Shown here: piece after piece, positions 35,814 through 45,465 of the stretch
How positions within the stretch are numbered: the stretch's first letter is position 1
Layout: every line of letters begins with the position of its first letter
From: Abelmoschus esculentus
Taxonomy: Eukaryota; Streptophyta; Magnoliopsida; Malvales; Malvaceae
Direction of reading: 5' to 3'
Length of the DNA: 64,000 nt
NCBI GenBank assembly: GCA_035048815.1
Contig: JAUCBN010000028.1
Span: forward strand, 9,975,001-10,039,000
Notes under the pieces: generated by a model
What the model was told of the DNA's origin: nothing
Databases searched by the model: none
What the model saw: the letters and a program-made list of their open reading frames with translations, nothing else
Made by a program: the position numbers and the translations under genes

Positions 35814-36365
35814 CTATGGTTCATCTGTCATCATTTGTTGAAATTCATGGAAATCAAGCACTCCATTGCCATCAAGATCAAACACTCGAATCATAGCAAC
35901 ACATTCCTCGTACGATTTCACATCCCCCAAATGATTAAGCGTCTGCTGCAACCCCGCCGGCGTGATGCACCCGCTGCCTTTGTCGACTTCGAACATCTCA
36001 AATGCTCTTCTAATATCATCGCCTTCGTTATCTCCCTCCATCAACTTCACAAAGTCCTTGAATTCCATCAAGTCATCTCCATTGTTGTCAAAATCTTTGA
36101 TAACCCTTCGGGCATCCTCGGTCGAAATCTTGTCACCAATGGAGGCGAAGTAAGCAATGAGTTCGTCGCTCGAAATCTTATCATCTCCATTTCTATCAAA
36201 CCGCCGGAACACTGCCCGAAGCACTTCCTCTTTAACGTTGTTAACAAGTGTTGGTGGCAGCGGCGGCAAGGAGGATTCCGGTTTGGAACGAAGGCGAGGA
36301 AAGCTCAACCTTAAACCCTTGCAGAACCATTTAGTAGGTGGCTTACAAATGGTAGCTAATTCCAT
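35814..36365 (-). CDS. CML41: Calmodulin-like protein, CML41 type
   Basis: An intronless 183-residue frame, ATG at 36365. After a basic N-terminal region of about 45 residues come four EF-hands. Loop 1 (57-68, DRNGDDKISSDE) and loop 4 (163-174, DLDGNGVLDFHE) have complete ligand patterns. Loop 2 (93-104) ends in Asp instead of Glu. Loop 3 (126-137, EVDKGSGCITPA) lacks the first Asp and the position-12 acid and probably does not bind calcium. The phrase 'FEMFEVDKGSGCITP', with the same degenerate third loop, is characteristic of CML41. In Arabidopsis CML41 acts at plasmodesmata in immune-triggered callose closure; whether this orthologue does so is inferred. The basic leader could be a targeting region. 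Foldback elements lie about 260 bases downstream and about 305 bases upstream. The neighbouring GATL gene matches what I recall of the Arabidopsis locus. Confidence 0.9.
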   Translation of the reverse strand: MELATICKPPTKWFCKGLRLSFPRLRSKPESSLPPLPPTLVNNVKEEVLRAVFRRFDRNGDDKISSDELIAYFASIGDKISTEDARRVIKDFDNNGDDLMEFKDFVKLMEGDNEGDDIRRAFEMFEVDKGSGCITPAGLQQTLNHLGDVKSYEECVAMIRVFDLDGNGVLDFHEFQQMMTDEP

Positions 36366-36670
36366 GGGAAAGAATAGTTATTGGTATGAATTGAAACAAG
36401 GGACTTCACATTTGTATACAATCTGTGAACAAATGAGGCCAAAATATGGAACATTGAGCCTTGCTTAGAAGTTGCGTGCTTGAGATATCATTGAGGTCTG
36501 AAGTTGCTATGTAGCTTCTTGGTTTGTTTGGAGGGGCCAAATCCTCTAGCTTTTGTACAAAAGGACAATAAGTTCTTTGGGAAAGTGACAAGAAAATTTG
36601 TTAAGTAGGAAATTTTTTCTATCCTTTTGGCTATAATGTCACAACTTCACTGCAAAACTCTTTAATCATG

Positions 36671-37119
36671 GAGAAATTATTTTATAGACCGGTTTCACCA
36701 CGTCATCCATAGTCCTTAAAAACAAAAAAACAAATCCACGTCATTATTTTTTACACATCATCTGCACACTCATAATTTTAATTTTCAAATCATCTCTCTA
36801 AATAAAATATATTAAAATTAAAAAAAATATGACGTGGATTTGTTTTTTAATTAGGGTTTGGGTTTAGGGTTAGGGTTTAGGGTTTAGGGTTAGAGTTTAG
36901 GTATAGGGTTTAGGGTTAGGGTTAGGGTTTAGGGTTTAGAATAAAAAACAAATCCACGTCATCATTTTTTTAATTTTAATATATTTTATTTAGAGAGATG
37001 ATTTGGAAATTAAAATTATGAGTGTGCAGATGATGTGTAAAAAATAATGACGTGAATTTATTTTTTGTTCTTAAGGACCATGAATGACATGGTGAAACCG
37101 GTCCATAAAATAATTTCTC
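36671..37119. mobile_element. MULE-type foldback MITE with a telomere-like core
   Basis: TIR GAGAAATTATTTTATAGACC at the left and its near-perfect complement at the right. The 9-bp flanks TTAATCATG (36662-36670) and TTAATCGTG (37120-37128) differ at one base. Arms of about 175 bases fold on each other. The core, 36851-36940, consists of TTTAGGG-type repeats with some variant units. It lies about 305 bases upstream of the CML start codon, thus possibly in its promoter. Confidence 0.9.
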
Positions 37120-37128
37120 TTAATCGTG

Positions 37129-39142
37129 AGACAAGTAGAGAACTACCATGGAAAAATTATTGATATGTGTTCAAAAAGTTTTATTAGAAGGAAATTTAAT
37201 TTGGATTTTATAGAAATAAGTTACGTAAAAAATTACAAAAGTATGTTTATTTTTAAGCAAAAATCTAAAATTTGAATTTATAACCCAAAATTTTAATCTA
37301 AATTCTAAACTAAAACTTTTAATTTATAAAATCTAAACTAAAATTTTAAACCTCTAAATAACTTTGTTGGTGTAACTTCTGTTTTCCACTCATATTGTAT
37401 AGGATAATAATCTTTAACATAAATTATATAAAATTTGTTTAAAATATGTTTTCTTGTCGTATAAATTAAAATAAAATAATATTTTAAAAATAAAACATCA
37501 TTTATAAATTAGTTAGATAAGACGAGTTGTTAATTTTTTTATAAGTAAAATTAAAATTAAAATATTAATATTGTAAATAGATCAGCTTATTTAGCTCTTG
37601 TACCTCCTAAAAAAGACGAAAAATTGTTTGGAATAGTTTTATCATTTTTTTATTTTATTAAATAAAGATTATATTTTTTTACCAGAATTTAAACTTAATA
37701 AAAAATAAGACATGATAAGTATCTTTAATCATTAGACCAATCAATAAATCTCAAAATTTATCATTTCTTTAAAATATTTCTTTCATTATAAAATTATATT
37801 TAAAATTTGTACTCTTTCTATCCTATCAAGATCATTTACTATTGATTTTTTAAAATAAAAAATTTTAAAATTTAATTATAATTATATTAAATAATTTAGA
37901 TAACTATTTTTTAAGATATATATTTAAAAAAATATTAAAGATTTTTAAAATATATTTTTTTATATTTTTATTTATAATAAATTTTAAAAACGAGTTAAAG
38001 TTAAAATAAATTAGTAAAAAAGTCAATAAAACATTTTTCTTGAAACCAAAAAGTATGTTATTTCTTTTTTGTTAAATACCATCAAATTTTTATTAAATCC
38101 ATAAAAAATCATCATTACATCGTATCTAAGAAATAAAATAATTGGATTAAATAATCCAAAAAATGTTATAACCCAAAAACAATGAAAAAAGATTTCTATG
38201 GAGATAATAAGCATACCAACAAAATTCAGAGGCTTCTTGAATCTCCTTGTCTTTGTCCAAACGAGACGCATAAAGAAGGAAGAAGGAGTTGCATGCGATC
38301 CAAACTGTCATGCAAAAAGTATCGCTACCTAGGATTAATTTCATCGACAAACAAATCATTAAACGAGTGAGGATAAATCTTTTCAAGTGACCACCGACAA
38401 AAACAGAAATCAGAAACTAGCGTCGATTGATCCTGTATAAAAACAAACGATCGCTAGGGTATGCTGAAACATGCCACAAAGATAGATAAATCAAAACGCA
38501 AAACAAAATAAAAAAACATGTCATAAATACAGAAGAAGAACGTATCATAGGAAAAAAAAATATACTATTTCTAAAACTAAAAGGAGTTTAATCAAAATAT
38601 TAAACTACATAATTTTATTTGACATAATCATCTAATATCTAACTCATTAATTAATAAATACATTTTTTATTATTATTATGATAGAACTTATTTTGAAATT
38701 ATTTTTTAATTGAACTTGCTGCATTCATAATGTCAAATTTTATAAAATTTTCAAAAGCCTAATCATATTTATAAAAGTGTAATCAAATTTTGAAAAATTT
38801 AATATTTTAAAAAATCTTTAACCATCTTTAGAAAATAATTAAAATATTTAATGATTACAATAAATTCTGAGATGAATCTAATTAAAATTTCAAATAAAAC
38901 TGTAAAACATTTTTTTTTCTAAAACTTTTGAAGCAACTTTATTCACCTTCACCCCTACTTGTTCTGGTCTTAGTCCACCTTTGCCGTTTTCTTCGTTTAT
39001 TTGAATTCCGCCGTCATCAAAATTTAACCTATTGCTTGAGAGATTCTTGACATCTATCTAGAATATATTTAAACTTATGATTGACTTGGTGTCATCGATT
39101 AGAGGGTTTAAACTAAGTTTGAAAAAAATAAAAAAATACTTT
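37129..39142. other. AT-rich intergenic region, no gene
   Basis: Only low-complexity A/T-rich sequence and the dispersed repeat at 38180-38510 were recognised. The 79- and 82-codon minus frames at 38023-38386 lie in that repeat and resemble no protein. Confidence 0.6.
38180..38510 (-). repeat. Dispersed repeat, copy 2 (inverted relative of 23870-24230)
   Basis: Shares, in reverse complement, the blocks CTATGGAGATAATAAGCATA, CTTCTTGAATCTCCTTGTCT, GACCACCGACAAAA and TCGCTAGGGTATGCTGA with copy 1. It probably belongs to an uncharacterised interspersed family. Confidence 0.6.
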
Positions 39143-39150
39143 GTTTTATA

Positions 39151-39653
39151 TAAGGATGAACAAAATTTAATTTGAAAAAAAAAAATTTTTTTTGACTCAA
39201 TTTAAAATAATATAAACTCTATTCGACTGAAAAAAAATCTAAAATAAAATTAAACTTATAAAATAAAAATTTTAATAATTCAAAATTTTAATAATTAGTT
39301 GATTAATTTTTAAGTTTTAGACGAATCTCTTAACTTTTTTGATATATATATATATATATCAATACAAAAAACATAAGAAATATTATATATCACATATAAA
39401 AATATGATAAAATATATATGTTTATCTTATATGATTAAAGAAAATCATTTAAATTGGAATCAAACTATATTGTAACATGATAAATAATTATAATTAAATT
39501 TATATAAAAACTCGAAAGCTTGACTTAAACTTGCCTCGAATTTTATAAATTCAACTAAAAAATTTTCAAATAAAGTTTGAGTCGTAAAATATGACACTTA
39601 AACTGAAATAACTCAAAATATTTTGACTCAACTTAATAGAACACTCATCCCTA
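39151..39653. mobile_element. hAT-like non-autonomous element, copy 2
   Basis: Ends TAAGGATGAAC and (inverted) TAGGGATGAGT. Octamers GTTTTATA (39143-39150) and GTTTTAAA (39654-39661) differ at one base. Internal phrases such as AAATAAAGTTTGAGTCGTAAA are shared with copies 1 and 3. Confidence 0.75.
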
Positions 39654-39661
39654 GTTTTAAA

Positions 39662-40743
39662 AATAATTAATATTACTAAGAATATTTTTTTGAATGGTTC
39701 AAAGGTGATTATAAGATAAGAGAGGAAAAGAAAAAAAATTATTTCTATTGGGTTTAGAATTCACAACTCAAAAAAAATGTTAATTGAAAGCTTTTAATCA
39801 CTTATTTTAGAGATCATTAACGTATATGAAATAATTTAATATCAAACAATTAGCTTTAAAACACCTGGTTTATTTTTTTTTCAATTAAAAGTATTTTATT
39901 TGTAGTTTTTAATATTTCGTATATACAATCAATATTATTAATACTTTTTCACCCATAGATTGAGAATATTAAATTTTTAAGTATATTTAATTCCAAGTAT
40001 TTTATATATTATATAACGATAATTTTAATTTTATATTTTGTCACGTGTATTAATATACACGTGAAGATTGATTTAAAATTTAATTAAAAATTTTATATTT
40101 AAAAATTTAATTTTAAATTAAATTATCCAAAACTTTTCCCAAATAAACTAGTTTAACAATATTTAATATTTTTTTTAGTTTTATACATAATATTTTAATT
40201 AAAGAAAACATGATATTCAAATTGCATGTATACTCCACCTCTAAAATTTTACTGGATTAATGAAATAAAATAACTCTTACTTCAGTCATCTTTGTAAAGG
40301 AATAGTCAAATCGGGCAGCAACTAGCAATGATGAATTATCAGAGGTAGGACTACAAACTCAATGATTCAAACAAATTCTTTTTATGAGTCTAAATAATAA
40401 ATTTAAAATATAATTAAAATTAATAAATTTAAAGTACGATATATTTAGAGTATAATAAAAAGATAATAAATTTTAAATTGTCAGATAATTTAAAATGATT
40501 TTTTAATAATTTTTTAATAATATTTTAAATTTTAAATTAAAATATTATTTTATAATAGATTTTTATAATACCCGATAGGAATTAATCGGTCCAACAGTCC
40601 AACAGTCAACATGGAGAAGAAAAATTGCATTTATCATTACAACCCAGAAGAAAGATTCTTGAACCTTTCATTACACTTATCTGCATCTGCCTTTTTCGTA
40701 CTGCTTATTGATATCATTTCTTCATGGATGGAAGTGTAGCACT
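39662..40743. other. AT-rich intergenic region, no gene
   Basis: No element boundary or gene was found. The segment from about 40600 onward is less A/T-rich and may include 3' sequence of the GATL gene. Confidence 0.5.
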
Positions 40744-40898
40744 GGAAAAAAAGGAAAGAACAAAAACAATTGCAGTATACAAATATGGTACCTGTCTGGT
40801 TTAGTACCTTAATCTACGAGAAACGACTTAAATCAGCATTTCTCAGTGATTCAGTCACTTTCTCAGCAAACAAACACTACCCAGAAACATGGTTTCCA

Positions 40899-41975
40899 TC
40901 AAGAATCTAGTTCAAATGGAGTTTGCCATCGCAGGAGATCATAAGGTGCCCATAAAGCATCCAAAGGACATGGCCTATTAGCATCAAGTCTCGCCCATGG
41001 CTTCCCTTTTCCACTCCAATGTAAAAGGCTAACCGGGCCACGATGCAAATCTCTGCATAAACCTCTGAAATTATCTCCTCCAAGGCCGTGCTGATTCCAC
41101 CTATGATCAACCGGCGCTATGTTTCCGGCGAAAACTAGTAGAAACGGTGGCAAAGAACCCAATTCGTAAATTCTCATTCTTTTTTGAAGCTCCATCCATT
41201 CTTCAATCTTTGTCGTGTAATCTCCTTCTCTCCATCTGTCGAGGTCGATCACCATGACTCCGGTGTTAAAGTAACAAGCTTTACGGTTCGCGAAAGTTAA
41301 GGATAAAGAAGGGTTTGACCAAAACGATGGAGTAAAGTAGGACGTGAAGTTTGCATTGCAATATTCCGGAGCAGCCAACACCGCGTTGTCTCCGAGTTGA
41401 GTGGCGGCAAGTTTAGCTATGTCGTCTATGAGAACCAAGTCCGAGTCAAGATACACGGCACGATGGACGCATGGAGGAAGGAGATTGGCTAAGTAGCTTC
41501 GAGCGTAGTTCAAAGGGCAGTCTAAAGCTGAGCGGATCGATGTTGAAATGAGGCGTGAAACAGAGGTGTCGTCGAAAGGGTATACATGAAAGCTGAGGTA
41601 AGGGAAGGAGGAGGAGATGACGGTGCGTAAAGGAGAGGCGGTGACGGTGGTGGAGGCGACGAAATGGAAGGCAATATTTTGGGGACAAGATGAGTGTTGA
41701 AGTACAGAAAGAATGGCGGCCATGGTGCCTCGAATGTAAGCAGTGTCGAGTGTCATTGCCACATGAATTGCTCGATCCGAGCACTGAATGGAGGTTTGGC
41801 CGTCAGAACCAGATTCATTGTCTTTATCAATTCTGAGAGGACAACCCGGTGAGTTGTAAAATTCTGGAGCTTCCTTGAATTGTAGAACAACCGGTGGAGC
41901 GGCGGTGGCAATGGCAATGACAACGACGATAGGGAAGAGTAGGAGGGGAAAATGAAAGATCAGTGACTTCGGCAT
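40899..41975 (-). CDS. GATL2: Galacturonosyltransferase-like protein (GT8 family, GATL)
   Basis: A 358-residue intronless frame from the ATG at 41975. That Met is followed at once by a hydrophobic stretch (about residues 5-26) that serves as signal peptide or membrane anchor, as in other GATL proteins. An in-frame ATG at 42023 would add 16 polar residues and is less likely. Family marks: 'FKEAPEFYNSPGCP' (33-46), 'IHVAMTLDTAYIRGT' (70-84), the DxD metal and nucleotide-sugar site 'YLDSDLVLIDD' (175-185), 'CYFNTGVMVIDLDRW' (234-248) and 'LLHWSGKGKPWARLD' (317-331). GATL proteins are Golgi or endomembrane type II glycosyltransferase-like proteins linked to pectin and xylan of the cell wall; exact substrate unproven. 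The assignment to GATL2 rests partly on adjacency to a CML41-like gene, as I recall for At3g50760 and At3g50770. The frame is intact. Confidence 0.9.
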   Translation of the reverse strand: MPKSLIFHFPLLLFPIVVVIAIATAAPPVVLQFKEAPEFYNSPGCPLRIDKDNESGSDGQTSIQCSDRAIHVAMTLDTAYIRGTMAAILSVLQHSSCPQNIAFHFVASTTVTASPLRTVISSSFPYLSFHVYPFDDTSVSRLISTSIRSALDCPLNYARSYLANLLPPCVHRAVYLDSDLVLIDDIAKLAATQLGDNAVLAAPEYCNANFTSYFTPSFWSNPSLSLTFANRKACYFNTGVMVIDLDRWREGDYTTKIEEWMELQKRMRIYELGSLPPFLLVFAGNIAPVDHRWNQHGLGGDNFRGLCRDLHRGPVSLLHWSGKGKPWARLDANRPCPLDALWAPYDLLRWQTPFELDS

Positions 41976-42615
41976 TTGCTTGTGAGTATGTTGGGTTTGA
42001 GCAACCAGCAAAGCAATCACCATGTAGGTTGTCTTCAACGTGTTGTTGCTATGTTCAGAGTCCCCCCAGGCCCAACCTTCAAAACAAGTTGCTGAATGGA
42101 TCTACTATTACACCATAAAAGCTATGCAGCTATCAGGCACTAATGAAGAAAAAAACATTGGAAAATTGTAATATGGATTAGTATAAATATTTGATAAGAT
42201 CGTGGCAGATACTTTTCCAAGTGTTTTGTCTAGACTTTTAACCTTTTGTTGGAGGAGGGATTTCCTCTCGGCATCAATCAACTTTGGCATAAATGTACGG
42301 TTGAACTTAGGCTGATAATGCGTTTCACTCACTATCGAATTAAAGTTTGGTTCAAGAAGTTTTACTTAGATTCGAGTTGGTTTAAGATTTTAATGAGTCG
42401 AATTGAGAATATCTAAACTCGTTATAAAAAAATTCGTGAACAAACTCAAAATAATTATATTATATTTATTAAAAGTACTCTAACAAAAGAAAAAAATAAA
42501 ATAAAATAAGAGAAATTCATTAAAAATAAATTTATTAAAATAATTTGAGATTTTTTTCTCTTTCTCGATATTAAATTTTATTTCAATATTTATTATGAAA
42601 AGAGCTTTTAATGAG

Positions 42616-42843
42616 GAGCAAAAATCATCTGCCTCTTTTTTGTGTCTTTTTTTATGTCTTCTTTGAAAATTTACTAAAATTTGAATTTTAAATCCTAACC
42701 CTTATTTTATATATCCTAAACCCTATACCTAAAAAAATATACCCTAACTCTAATTTCTTAAACCCTAACCTAAACCCTAAACCCTCTAATTTGAAGTAGA
42801 GGCATAAATAGGAGCATGGGGAAAGGGTAGACGATTTTTACCC
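42616..42843. mobile_element. MULE-type MITE with a telomere-like core
   Basis: Exact 9-bp duplication TTTAATGAG (42607-42615 and 42844-42852). TIRs GAGCAAAAATCATCTGCC and (inverted) GGGTAAAAATCGTCTACC. The core, 42692-42786, is made of CCCTAAA/CCCTAAC-type units, some degenerate. Non-coding. Confidence 0.88.
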
Positions 42844-42877
42844 TTTAATGAGACCCTATCTTTTATTAAAAAAAATA

Positions 42878-43788
42878 GGCTTAACTCAGAAATAAGTGCC
42901 TAAACTATACACTTTTTTCTGAAATAAGTGTCTAATATTTTTTTCCGACTAAAATAAGTGAATGAACTATATATTTTTCTAAAATAGGTGACTAATGTTT
43001 TTTTTTTACTGAAATAGGTACCTAAAGTTTTATTCTATTAATATTTTAAGATAACACCGTTAAAAAATTCTGATCTAGATGAGATTACATTTACGGGGTT
43101 GCTCTCTGCTTGCAGTTATTTTGGAATGTTGCAAAAGGCCAGGCGCTTTTGAGTATATTAATCGATATAAATCCCTTTGATAAAGCTATCGCACTATGTT
43201 TGCATGGTTGATGTCCTAGGTAGATGTGGGAAACTGGAAGAAACAGAGGAGCTAATTAATAATATGCAGGTAAAGCCTAATTCTGTAGTATGGTTATCTT
43301 TGCTGAGTGCTTGTAGGATGCATTCTAACCAAGGAGTGGCTGAAAGAGCTGCGGAATCGATTCTCGATCTAGAACCGAATTGCAGTGCTGCTTATGTTTT
43401 GTTGTCGAATGTATGCTTCTGCTGGTAAATGGAGTGATGTCTCGAGAATGAGACTACAAATGAAACAAAGAAGGATCATGAAACAACCGGGTTTGTGGTT
43501 GGGTTACTTTGAGGGGAACCCGGTATGAGTTTGTTTCTGCAGATAGGTCTCACGCTCTCAGTGAGAAAATTTATCAAAAGAAACAATAATTATAATTTTA
43601 ATTTTTTAACGGTGTTACCTTAAAACATTAACATAATGAAATTTTTGACACTTATTTTAAAAAAAAAACATTAGGCATCTATTTCAGAAAAAATATATAG
43701 TTCAAGAACTTATTTTAGTCAAAAAAACATTAGACACCTATTTCAGAAAAAAAAATGTATAGTTTAGGCACTTATTTCTGAGTTAAGC
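42878..43788. mobile_element. Pack-MULE-like element carrying a PPR gene fragment
   Basis: Long TIRs of about 185 bases, 42878-43067 and 43603-43788, begin GGCTTAACTCAGAAATAAGT and are closely complementary. Both outer flanks read AAAAAAAATA (42868-42877 and 43789-43798), compatible with a 9- or 10-bp target duplication, although the flank is low-complexity. Between the TIRs is foreign coding sequence of a PPR protein (about 43078-43560) whose style differs from the A/T-rich arms. Confidence 0.82.
43078..43560 (+). pseudogene. Captured PPR (PLS-class) gene fragment
   Basis: Conceptual reading gives 'DEITFTGLLSACSYFGMLQ' at about 43078-43135. After a frame change an 83-codon frame (43177-43428) follows, containing 'YVCMVDVLGRCGKLEETEEL', 'MQVKPNSVVWLSLLSACRMH' and 'LEPNCSAAYVLLSNV'. 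A further shift near 43409 continues as 'YASAGKWSDVSRMR'. This is the last PPR repeats plus the E motif of a plant organelle RNA-editing or RNA-processing PPR protein. At least two frameshifts and missing 5' and 3' parts make it non-functional as a PPR protein. It lies entirely between the TIRs of the enclosing element. Confidence 0.82.
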
Positions 43789-43897
43789 AAAAAAAATATA
43801 ACAAAATTATTTATTTTGAGTCGAGCCTAGATGAGCCTGACGATCACGAATCGAGTCTAATAATATTGTTTTCAGGCTCGTCATCACTCCTAGTTTT

Positions 43898-44133
43898 AAC
43901 TATAAAATAAGTGATTAAATTATGTGTTTTATAATAGGTATTTAAAATGTTTTTTTGGTTGAAATATGTGTTTAAGATTTTATTTTTGCTTGAAATAGGT
44001 ATTAAAAAATGTATCTCGATTGACTTTAAAACAAATCAAAAATAAAATTTTAAGTATCTACTTCAGTCAAAAAAACATAATTTTAGACATTTATTATAAA
44101 GAGAGATAATTTGAACACTTATTTTATAGTTTA
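43898..44133. mobile_element. Small foldback MITE
   Basis: ACTATAAAATAAGTG at the left is complementary to CACTTATTTTATAGT at the right, and much of the inside pairs as well. Phrases such as TTGAAATAGGTATT resemble the arms of the neighbouring 42878-43788 element, so the two may be related. No clear target duplication. Confidence 0.65.
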
Positions 44134-44136
44134 GTC

Positions 44137-44845
44137 TAAGGTAGATTAATAGTATCATTATTATAGGAAAGGTCAATTGCACAAGCCATCCTCAAACCAT
44201 GCCTTCATTATAATTTCATCCTTAAACTTCCAAACATTCTAATCAAAGTCGTCCAACTACTATATCATGAAGTCCTTGCCTGAGTATTAAATGTGACCTC
44301 ATATATGACATGTAGCATATTTATACTAGGGATAATATCATCACTACCCCTTGTACCTAATAAAATCTTTCAAAGTGAAATCTCTACTTTGTAAATATTC
44401 AATGTACCTCTTGTCTACTAAAATACCCCTGAAGTCTAACAGTAACATGTTTGCGTGTGAGAGCACCAAAATATCACAACAAAAATTAGATACATCAATT
44501 GATTCATATATTTTTAAATTCGGGTTCAGATTATAACCAGAAAAAGTGCAAGTATGAGATGAAAAACCAAACTGAATCTTGGTAAGCACCATAGATGAAA
44601 TTTGGTTAAAACTAATATCCCTTGTTGGAGTTTTTTAGGTGGAGGCGGAGGTACTAGTCAAAGAGGGATGAGCATGGCTAGGGGATATCAGTTGAGGGTG
44701 TTCGTGATAGGGAGAGTCATGGGCTGGCGTTGGTGCGTGCACGAACATGGTTAGGGCGTTTTCGGTTGAGGATGGTGGTGAGGAGAATCGTCATGGGTAA
44801 AGGGATGGGGATGATGCAACGGCTCGTGATGAACGATGCGCGGAG
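44137..44845. other. Unannotated sequence with old repeat fragments
   Basis: 44165-44330 resembles a common plant dispersed repeat. 44640-44845 is unusually G-rich for this window and has no open frame of note. No gene was recognised. Confidence 0.4.
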
Positions 44846-45076
44846 TGTTAGAGTATAAGAGAGTTGGTTGAAAAAGTTTGTTATACTTTTTCTTTTCTGT
44901 TTTCTGTTTCTGTTTCAGACGTGTGCTATATAAACTTGCACACCCAATGTAAATGATACACAGTAGTTCAATGAAAGTTTTACAGATCAGATTTCTTCTT
45001 CTTCCTTTTCTCTATTTGCTTCTTACTTTCTATTATTTGGTTTAGCTCATCTGAGCTCAGTTTACACTTTCTAACA
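44846..45076 (+). repeat. 5' LTR of the copia element
   Basis: 231 bases, TGTTAGAGTATA to CTTTCTAACA, with perfect terminal TGTTAG/CTAACA inverted ends. Confidence 0.95.
44927..44933 (+). promoter_or_regulatory. TATA box of the copia LTR promoter
   Basis: TATATAA within CTATATAAACTTG, conserved in both LTRs and followed by a GTAAATGAT-like transcribed region. This is the likely start region of the genomic RNA. Confidence 0.6.
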
Positions 45077-45088
45077 TGGTATCAGAGG
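45077..45088 (+). other. Primer-binding site of the copia element
   Basis: TGGTATCAGAGG begins directly after the LTR. This is the initiator tRNA-Met-type PBS common to plant copia elements, with one change at the last base. Confidence 0.9.
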
Positions 45089-45465
45089 TCCTTTAAAGGT
45101 CCTGATGCTCGTTTTTGGATCCTTCTGCGCATCTCTCAATTTCTTGATCTCGTGGTCTCAGTTTACTTTCTGTTTTTAGAGGTCGCTTTGATTGGACTTC
45201 TCAGGATCGACAGGGTGATATCTTCGATTGATTTTTCTCGGTTGATTGAAGTGCATGTATCTTTTCTGTTTTTTTCTCGATCGGTTCTTCTGCTTCGATT
45301 TGATGTTATCTCTTCCTTGTATCTGGGATGTTTATTCGGCACAATCTTGATTGCCTGATTTTCTTTATATTAGCTATCTTGGTTGTTGCTTCGATTGGAT
45401 TATCTGATGCTTGATTGTGTAGTTCTCGCTGTTTGTTTTTCCTTTGGTTAATACTTTCTCCTCTT

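Noticed and set aside
36851..36940. Interstitial telomere or chromosome-fusion scar
   Set aside because: The TTTAGGG-type units are confined to the core of a MITE with TIRs and a 9-bp duplication, which explains their position better than a fusion.
42021..42038. Longer N-terminus for the GATL protein (start at 42038 or 42023)
   Set aside because: The codon at 42038 is TTG, and the ATG at 42023 adds a polar stretch before the signal anchor; the ATG at 41975 fits the family better.
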